DNA of 5,549 nt. It comes from Desulfococcus sp. GTDB taxonomy: Bacteria > Desulfobacterota > Desulfobacteria > Desulfobacterales > Desulfosalsimonadaceae. The DNA lies in contig JAHECJ010000188.1 of assembly GCA_024641805.1 (NCBI GenBank), positions 1 through 5,549 on the forward strand, in the 5' to 3' direction. Every line of letters begins with the position of its first letter. Position 1 is the stretch's first letter. This document shows, piece after piece, positions 1 through 4,034 of this stretch. The notes beneath the pieces were generated by a model. It searched no databases. It worked only from the letters and a program-made list of their open reading frames with translations, and was not told the DNA's origin. Made by a program: the position numbers and the translations under genes.

Positions 1-299
1 CGGCCCGGAAAAATGTGGCGCTGAATAATCTCGATGACCGTGTCCGTATTGTATGCGGACGGGCGGAGGATTTTCTGGACTGGGAGGCGGACCTTCTGAT
101 TGCCAATATTCATTATGACGTGATGAAGGAATTGATTGTCCGTCCGGGGTTTTTAAAAAAGAAATGGTTTATTCTGTCGGGATTATTGCGGACCGAGACC
201 GCTCAGATTGAATTGCAGTTGTCGCAAAAACCGGTCACCCTCATCGAAAAATGGATCAAAGACGGGGTCTGGCATACGTTGTTCGGGAAGGTGGATTAA
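1..299 (+). CDS. prmA: Ribosomal protein L11 methyltransferase, C-terminal part (5' end outside window)
   Basis: The frame is open from the left edge (first full codon at base 3) to a TAA at 297-299, giving 98 visible residues. It begins ARKNVALNNLDDRV, which matches the stretch of class I SAM-dependent methyltransferases of the PrmA family just after the acidic SAM-binding strand (family pattern: A..N..LN....RV). DLLIANIHYDVM (visible residues 30-41) fits the strand carrying the PrmA catalytic-loop N-I/L motif. ILSGLL (57-62) fits the family's following strand, and the WHTLFGKVD ending fits the PrmA C-terminal strand. PrmA trimethylates ribosomal protein L11 in the cytoplasm using SAM. The N-terminal substrate-recognition domain and the SAM-binding glycine loop lie outside the window, so the L11 specificity is inferred from the C-terminal fold only. 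The GTG at 15 is internal, because the open frame and the homology both continue upstream of it. Another small-molecule methyltransferase of the same fold is possible but less likely. Confidence 0.8.
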   Translation, partial: ARKNVALNNLDDRVRIVCGRAEDFLDWEADLLIANIHYDVMKELIVRPGFLKKKWFILSGLLRTETAQIELQLSQKPVTLIEKWIKDGVWHTLFGKVD

Positions 300-353
300 C
301 CGGCGGGTAGTTCGTCCGGGTTGTATGATGCTTGGGTTTTGAATTTTACCGGG

Positions 354-397
354 TGCCAAACGGGAAAAAACGGTTTTCTTTTTCACACGGCTTGGCA
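354..397. repeat. Imperfect inverted repeat in the prmA-MBL spacer
   Basis: TGCCAA (354-359) is the exact reverse complement of TTGGCA (392-397). Inside it, GAAAAA (364-369) pairs with TTTTTC (379-384). Together they make a two-part hairpin with asymmetric internal bulges, ending 7 bp before the ribosome-binding site of the MBL gene. A weaker alternative, GAAAA (364-368) with TTTTC (374-378) followed directly by a T run at 379-383, could act as a poor intrinsic terminator for prmA. The stem is A/T rich, so either a weak terminator or an RNA leader/operator structure is possible. No convincing -35/-10 pair was found in this spacer. Confidence 0.35.
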
Positions 398-404
398 TTT
401 ATAA

Positions 405-410
405 AAGGAG
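405..410 (+). promoter_or_regulatory. Ribosome-binding site of the MBL hydrolase gene
   Basis: AAGGAG lies 4 nt before the ATG at 415. It is a strong Shine-Dalgarno sequence and fixes the start of the metallohydrolase. Confidence 0.75.
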
Positions 411-414
411 CCGC

Positions 415-1254
415 ATGCATATCACATGTTGGGGATCAAGAGGGTCTATCCCGGTATCCGGTTTGGATTATCTAAAATACGGCGGAGACACGACATGCCT
501 TGAAATCCGGACGGCAAGCAATGATCTGATCATTGTAGATGCCGGAACCGGCATTCGTCGGCTCGGCAACCACCTTATTGCCAAGAACTGTAACGTATAC
601 CATTTTCTGTTTACCCATTCCCACTGGGATCATCTAATCGGCTTCCCTTTTTTTGAGCCGCTTTACCATGGTGAATCGGATATTCAAATCTACCGATGCC
701 CGTTTCCGGGAAAGTTTGTCGAGGAAATTGTCAACAAAATGATGGGCCCCCCCCATTTTCCGGTGCGTTACTCGGACCTGAAAGCCAGAATTTCATACAC
801 GGAGGCCTGCCCCTCGGAATTTCAAATCGGCTCGGTGACCGTAATTCCCATTTCGTTGAGCCATCCCAACGGCGGATGCGGATATAAATTTATTGAAGAC
901 GGAAAGACCTTTGTTTTTTTAACGGATAATGAACTGGGATTTACTCACACCAATGGCCTTCAAGCGTCTGAATATGCAGCTCTTTGCCGGGACGCGGATC
1001 TGATGTTCCATGATGCCGAGTACACACCGGAAGAATACAAAAAATGCATTGAGTGGGGGCACTCCGCTTATACGGATACGCTGGAAATGGCAATGACGGC
1101 GGGCGTCAGACGGCTTGGCCTTTTTCATTTAAACCGTGAACGCACCGATGCGGACATGGACCGGATTGTGGATCATTGCCGGCAGATCATTGAACAGCGA
1201 AATGCCGGAATGGAATGTTTTGCGGTGGCCATGGATATGAGCTTTGAGGTCTGA
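415..1254 (+). CDS. MBL-fold metallohydrolase (RNase Z/PhnP-like subgroup), substrate unknown
   Basis: A complete 279-residue protein starts at an ATG preceded by a strong AAGGAG site. It opens with WGSRGSIPVSG (6-16) and YGGDTTCLEI (22-31), typical of a bacterial MBL subgroup related to RNase Z and PhnP. VDAGTGIRRLG (41-51) follows. The metal-binding motif HSHWDH is at 68-73, and the further candidate ligands are H150 in LSHPNGG, D171 in LTDNE and H238 in LFHLN. HDAEY (199-203) and WGHSAYTD (214-221, H216) are also conserved in this subgroup. All two-zinc site positions appear present, so the enzyme should be active. It has no signal peptide or transmembrane segment and should be cytoplasmic. 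Relatives include phosphodiesterases and nucleases, and many in this subgroup are fused to or encoded near signalling domains; nothing visible here fixes a substrate. The usual HHDP near the C-terminus is HLNR, which resembles the H-x-S/N pattern of RNase Z. The gene contains a run of eight C (747-754) at the codons for G111-P112-P113, where a slip would truncate it. Confidence 0.85.
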   Translation: MHITCWGSRGSIPVSGLDYLKYGGDTTCLEIRTASNDLIIVDAGTGIRRLGNHLIAKNCNVYHFLFTHSHWDHLIGFPFFEPLYHGESDIQIYRCPFPGKFVEEIVNKMMGPPHFPVRYSDLKARISYTEACPSEFQIGSVTVIPISLSHPNGGCGYKFIEDGKTFVFLTDNELGFTHTNGLQASEYAALCRDADLMFHDAEYTPEEYKKCIEWGHSAYTDTLEMAMTAGVRRLGLFHLNRERTDADMDRIVDHCRQIIEQRNAGMECFAVAMDMSFEV

Positions 1255-1257
1255 ATA

Positions 1258-1404
1258 ATGGCTTCGTAAAAAATCCAAATTCTGTGTTGCGCTGCATTCC
1301 TCGTCGCTGCGGAGTAGCAAGCTACGCCTCATTCCTCAGAATTTGCGCGCCTTGAATTTGAATATTTTTCTTTGCCATTGATATATGACTTTTTACCGAA
1401 TCAT
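1258..1404. repeat. Imperfect palindromic intergenic repeat
   Basis: The left end, ATGGCTTCGTAAAAAATCC (1258-1276), is imperfectly complementary to two right-hand segments. One ends in TTTGCCAT (1371-1378); the other is GACTTTTTACCGAATCAT (1387-1404), the closer match to the exact complement GGATTTTTTACGAAGCCAT. Further in, AAATTCTGTGTTGCGC (about 1277-1292) faces GCGCGCCTTGAATTT (about 1345-1359). At the centre is a tight hairpin GTAG-CAAG-CTAC (1314-1325). CATTCCTC also occurs twice as a direct repeat, once on each side of the centre. The palindromic layout and lack of coding potential suggest a non-autonomous repetitive element (REP/MITE-like) or a structured RNA/terminator element. From memory, near-identical sequence is scattered in Desulfobacterales genomes, but this was not checked. 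It starts 4 bp after the MBL stop codon and may act as a 3' structure for that gene. Confidence 0.6.
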
Positions 1405-1447
1405 CATTAAGAAAACAATTAAATTCGATAAATGAAGTAATTGCCGA

Positions 1448-2212
1448 ATGGAAGATCTGATAAAAAAAGTGGCTGGGCATATTGCCGCCGCCAAACATTT
1501 GGTGGCGCTGACCGGTGCGGGGATTTCCGTTGAAAGCGGTATCCCGCCGTTTCGCGGCAAAGGCGGGTTGTGGGAAAAATTTGATCCCATGGAAGTGGGG
1601 CATATTCAGTCGTTTATGCGAAACCCGGAAAAGGTTTGGCGTCTGTTGATCAGTGAAATGCGGGATGTGCTGGTTTCAGCAAAACCCAACGCGGGCCATC
1701 TCGGATTGGCCCGCCTGGAGGAACTCGGCATATTAAAGACCGTGATTACCCAGAATGTTGACGGGCTTCATCAAATGGCCGGCAGCCGGGATGTGGTAGA
1801 ATTCCATGGGAATTTCGCATGGCTGCGATGCATGGATTGCGGTAGCAGGGAGCAGACCGTTGATATTGATCTGTCGCAGATGCCGCCGAAATGCGGCTGC
1901 GGGGGCATCTATCGGCACGAATGCGTATTTTTCGGAGAAATGATTCCCCCCAAAGAACTTGACCGGTCGCAGATTGCCGCTTCCACATGTGACCTGATGC
2001 TGGTGGTCGGCTGCTCCGCCGTGGTTCAGCCGGCGGCATTTATGCCGGTGATTGCAAAACAGTCCGGTGCCATGGTCATCGAAATCAACCCCGAGCCGAC
2101 CCCCTTAACCGGCACGACCAGCACCATCCTGGTGAAGGGAAAAGCCGGTAAAGCCATGAGAGAGATTACAGCGGAAGTTGAGCGGATAATTGCCGCTAAA
2201 CGGCAGCAATGA
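1448..2212 (+). CDS. cobB: Sir2-family NAD-dependent protein deacylase (sirtuin)
   Basis: A complete 254-residue protein with every hallmark of a bacterial sirtuin. It removes acyl groups from lysines using NAD+, releasing nicotinamide and O-acyl-ADP-ribose in the cytoplasm. In order: LTGAGIS (21-27) and SGIPPFRG (30-37) bind NAD; TQNVDGLH (101-108) lines the nicotinamide/ribose pocket; H120 in EFHGN is the catalytic base. The structural zinc is held by C128, C131 (CMDC) and C149, C151 (CGC). FFGEMIP (161-167) forms the substrate-binding strand, GCSAVVQPA (188-196) replaces the usual GTS-VVQPA, and INPEPT (213-218) contacts the adenosine. Aligned on VW (63-64), the Tyr and Arg of the desuccinylase signature (Y-x-x-R) appear to be Leu67 and Glu70, so a plain deacetylase is more likely than a SIRT5-like enzyme, though this rests on an alignment by eye. 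The start is the ATG at 1448, with a weak GAAG (1434-1437) 10 nt upstream. It ends 13 bp before the ASKHA gene and is probably cotranscribed with it. The symbol follows the family; orthology to cobB is not proven. Confidence 0.93.
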   Translation: MEDLIKKVAGHIAAAKHLVALTGAGISVESGIPPFRGKGGLWEKFDPMEVGHIQSFMRNPEKVWRLLISEMRDVLVSAKPNAGHLGLARLEELGILKTVITQNVDGLHQMAGSRDVVEFHGNFAWLRCMDCGSREQTVDIDLSQMPPKCGCGGIYRHECVFFGEMIPPKELDRSQIAASTCDLMLVVGCSAVVQPAAFMPVIAKQSGAMVIEINPEPTPLTGTTSTILVKGKAGKAMREITAEVERIIAAKRQQ

Positions 2213-2216
2213 AGAG
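2211..2216 (+). promoter_or_regulatory. Ribosome-binding site that fixes the ASKHA gene start
   Basis: GAAGAG sits 9 nt before the ATG at 2226 and overlaps the sirtuin stop codon (2210-2212). This suggests translational coupling. It favours the ATG at 2226 over an in-frame TTG at 2190, which would lie inside the sirtuin gene and has no good ribosome-binding site. Confidence 0.6.
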
Positions 2217-2225
2217 TATCGAGAG

Positions 2226-3773
2226 ATGACCGAAAAAAAATCCGGCTGGGTGGTAAAGGTCAGTGTTGCTCCCCCCTCTTTAAATGACAATACAGCGGAT
2301 GCCGATCGAATCATCAATGAACTCAAATCCGTTTTAAAAACCGATTATATTGATATTGACCTGTCATTGTTAAAAAATCTTCCCTGGCTGCTGAGGGAAA
2401 GTGCTTATCAGGTCCGGTGTGTCTGCTTCAAGGATCGCGGCCGATGGAAGCTGGTCGGCGTCAAAAGTATTAATGATTCAGCGATTTGTGCCGGTATTGC
2501 CGTTGATCTGGGCACTACCCGGGTGGTGCTTCGTCTGATCAACCTGGAAACAGGAGAGGCGATCAGTGAATCCGCATTTGATAATCCCCAGATAACTATC
2601 GGTCCGGATATTCTTGAACGCATTCATTTTGCCGGCAATGAAATGGGGCTGGACAAAATCAATCGTCTGATTGTTGCTGGGCTTGATGAAAATATATCCA
2701 GGCTTTGCCGGAACGCCGAAGTGAATTTATCGGATATTTACCTGATGGCTGTTTCCGGAAATACCAGCATGGCCCACCTGTTTCTGGGGCTGCCGCCAAA
2801 CCATATTATCCGGGAGCCCTATATCCCTGTGGTCAACACCCTTAACACGGTTTTGGCAAAAGATCTCGGCATCCGGATAAATAATAACGCACGGATTTTT
2901 ATATTTCCCAATGTGGGCAGCTATTTCGGCGGCGACCTGATTTCCGGAATTGTTTTTTCAGGACTCCATCAGCAGGATGACATTTCGATTCTGGTGGATG
3001 TGGGCACCAACGCGGAAGTGGTTCTGGGAAACCGAGACTGGCTGGTGTCCTGTGCCGGTGCGGCCGGCCCGGCCCTGGAAGGTGGGGTGTCAAAGATCGG
3101 CATGAATGCAAAACCCGGCGTGATTGACCGGATTATCATTGATCCGGAAACCGGCAGCTTTGATCTGCATACCATAGAAGACCTGCCGCCGAAAGGTATT
3201 TGCGGGTCCGGCATGATCGATATGATGGCCCAGTTGTTTCTTTCCGGCATGGTGGATATCCGTGGCAAGTTTGTCGAGTCAAAATGCGGGAACCGGCTGA
3301 AGGATTCAGACGGCATCCGCCGGATTGAGCTGGTTCCGGCAGATAAATCCGCCACCGGCAAGGAACTTTCCATCAGCCAGGTGGATATTGACAGCCTGGT
3401 TCGCTCCAAGGCCGCCATGTATACCATTCTGGAAACCATTGTCCGGTATGTGGGAATTACGTTTGGGGACCTTTCCACATTTTATATCGCCGGCACCTTC
3501 GGATCTTTCATCAATCCACGGTCTGCCATTACCATCGGCATGATTCCCGATCTTCCCGAAGGTTCCTACCAGTCCCTGGGCAACAGTTCCCTGGGGGGAG
3601 CGACCATGGTTTTAACTTCCCGGCAAGCGCTGGACGAAGTGGAGAAAATCAGGGATCGGATCACCTACCTGGAACTCAACGTCAACCAGGAGTTCATGAA
3701 CCGCTTTTCCGCTGCCAAGTTTCTGCCCCACACGACTCCGTCTTTGTTCCCGTCGGTAACGATTCCGAGATAG
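2226..3773 (+). CDS. ASKHA-domain ATPase (DUF4445, RACE-like corrinoid activator) lacking an N-terminal ferredoxin domain
   Basis: A 515-residue protein from the ATG at 2226. Residues 1-85 fit the linker domain of reductive activators of corrinoid enzymes (RACE; e.g. RACo): VKVSVAPPSLND at about 10-21, then a helical region. From about 90 comes the actin-like ATPase fold: AVDLGTTRVV (92-101, phosphate 1), NPQ and GPDILERI (120-133), GNTSMAHL (178-185), NVGSYFGGDLISG (229-241), LVDVGTNAEVVLG (256-268, phosphate 2), CAGAAGPALEGG (276-287), GICGSGMID (324-332), IAGTFGSFINP (421-431) and LGNSSLGGA (451-459). Characterised members use ATP to drive reduction of Co(II) corrinoid to Co(I) in methyltransferases or the corrinoid iron-sulfur protein. 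They carry an N-terminal [2Fe-2S] domain (RACo) or C-terminal [4Fe-4S] clusters (RamA). Here neither end has a clustered Cys motif, so it either needs a separate electron donor or does something else. Its target is unknown: no corrinoid protein or methyltransferase gene is visible nearby. It is probably cotranscribed with the sirtuin. Confidence 0.85.
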   Translation: MTEKKSGWVVKVSVAPPSLNDNTADADRIINELKSVLKTDYIDIDLSLLKNLPWLLRESAYQVRCVCFKDRGRWKLVGVKSINDSAICAGIAVDLGTTRVVLRLINLETGEAISESAFDNPQITIGPDILERIHFAGNEMGLDKINRLIVAGLDENISRLCRNAEVNLSDIYLMAVSGNTSMAHLFLGLPPNHIIREPYIPVVNTLNTVLAKDLGIRINNNARIFIFPNVGSYFGGDLISGIVFSGLHQQDDISILVDVGTNAEVVLGNRDWLVSCAGAAGPALEGGVSKIGMNAKPGVIDRIIIDPETGSFDLHTIEDLPPKGICGSGMIDMMAQLFLSGMVDIRGKFVESKCGNRLKDSDGIRRIELVPADKSATGKELSISQVDIDSLVRSKAAMYTILETIVRYVGITFGDLSTFYIAGTFGSFINPRSAITIGMIPDLPEGSYQSLGNSSLGGATMVLTSRQALDEVEKIRDRITYLELNVNQEFMNRFSAAKFLPHTTPSLFPSVTIPR

Positions 3774-3854
3774 AGAATTTTTAGAAGCAACCGCATCGAT
3801 CCGTCATTTTTAACTAAAAAAACAAAGCCGTTGAATATTAAAAATCAAGGATTA

Positions 3855-3871
3855 CCATCTTTAAAAGATGG
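3855..3871. repeat. Perfect 7-bp hairpin downstream of the ASKHA gene
   Basis: CCATCTT pairs with AAGATGG across a TAA loop, 81 bp after the ASKHA stop codon. No T run follows on either strand, so it could be a 3' stabilising structure or a factor-assisted termination site rather than a classic intrinsic terminator. Confidence 0.4.
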
Positions 3872-3994
3872 GGAACTGATGCGAAACTTTTATACGGTCA
3901 CGCCTGGCAAGCAATTTGACCTGCGGCCGGTTAATTAAAATTCCATCTGCCGGAGCCCTGACCGGCCCATGAAAAGGTGGACATGAACCGACTC

Positions 3995-4012
3995 ATTGAC
4001 GGCCCCGTCAAT
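3995..4012. repeat. GC-rich inverted repeat at the end of the acyl-CoA synthetase gene
   Basis: ATTGACGG and CCGTCAAT are perfect complements separated by CC, making a compact palindrome 22 bp beyond the acyl-CoA synthetase stop codon on the - strand. The position suits a terminator stem for that gene, but the - strand downstream of it (GAGTCGG...) has no T tract. A 3'-end protective hairpin or a protein-binding palindrome remain alternatives. Confidence 0.4.
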
Positions 4013-4034
4013 TGGAAAAAGATTGGGAACCTGC

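Larger units (their letters stand above)
3774..4034. other. Convergent intergenic spacer with small inverted repeats, no convincing gene
   Basis: This 261-bp stretch separates the 3' ends of the ASKHA gene (+) and the acyl-CoA synthetase (-), so it should hold terminators rather than promoters. Three structures are visible: a CCATCTT-TAA-AAGATGG hairpin (3855-3871); GGCCGGT (3925-3931) with ACCGGCC (3961-3967), separated by 29 bp; and ATTGACGG-CC-CCGTCAAT (3995-4012). None is followed by a clear T run on either strand, so no canonical intrinsic terminator can be named. An A/T-only inverted repeat, TTTTTA-AC-TAAAAA, is at 3807-3820. Two short open frames with plausible ribosome-binding sites start at 3879 (19 codons) and 3983 (32 codons, running into the convergent gene). 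Neither is convincing as a gene. No tRNA or recognisable riboswitch was found. Confidence 0.6.

Noticed and set aside
15..17. GTG as a start for the first gene
   Set aside because: The frame is open to the left edge and the residues before it fit the methyltransferase family, so the gene is cut by the window.
2190..2225. TTG start that would extend the ASKHA protein by 12 residues into the sirtuin gene
   Set aside because: It lies inside the sirtuin coding region without a good ribosome-binding site. The ATG at 2226 has GAAGAG at proper spacing, and the family-like sequence begins only after it.
2969..3478. 169-codon open frame on the - strand opposite the ASKHA gene
   Set aside because: It is fully antisense to a strongly conserved coding region. 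Its translation shows no recognisable domain and is rich in Arg, Ser and Pro, as expected of a shadow frame.
3840..3930. Possible riboswitch or small RNA around the CCATCTT hairpin
   Set aside because: The bases do not match the c-di-GMP, THF, cobalamin or ZTP riboswitch cores I could recall, and no gene lies downstream on the + strand for it to control.
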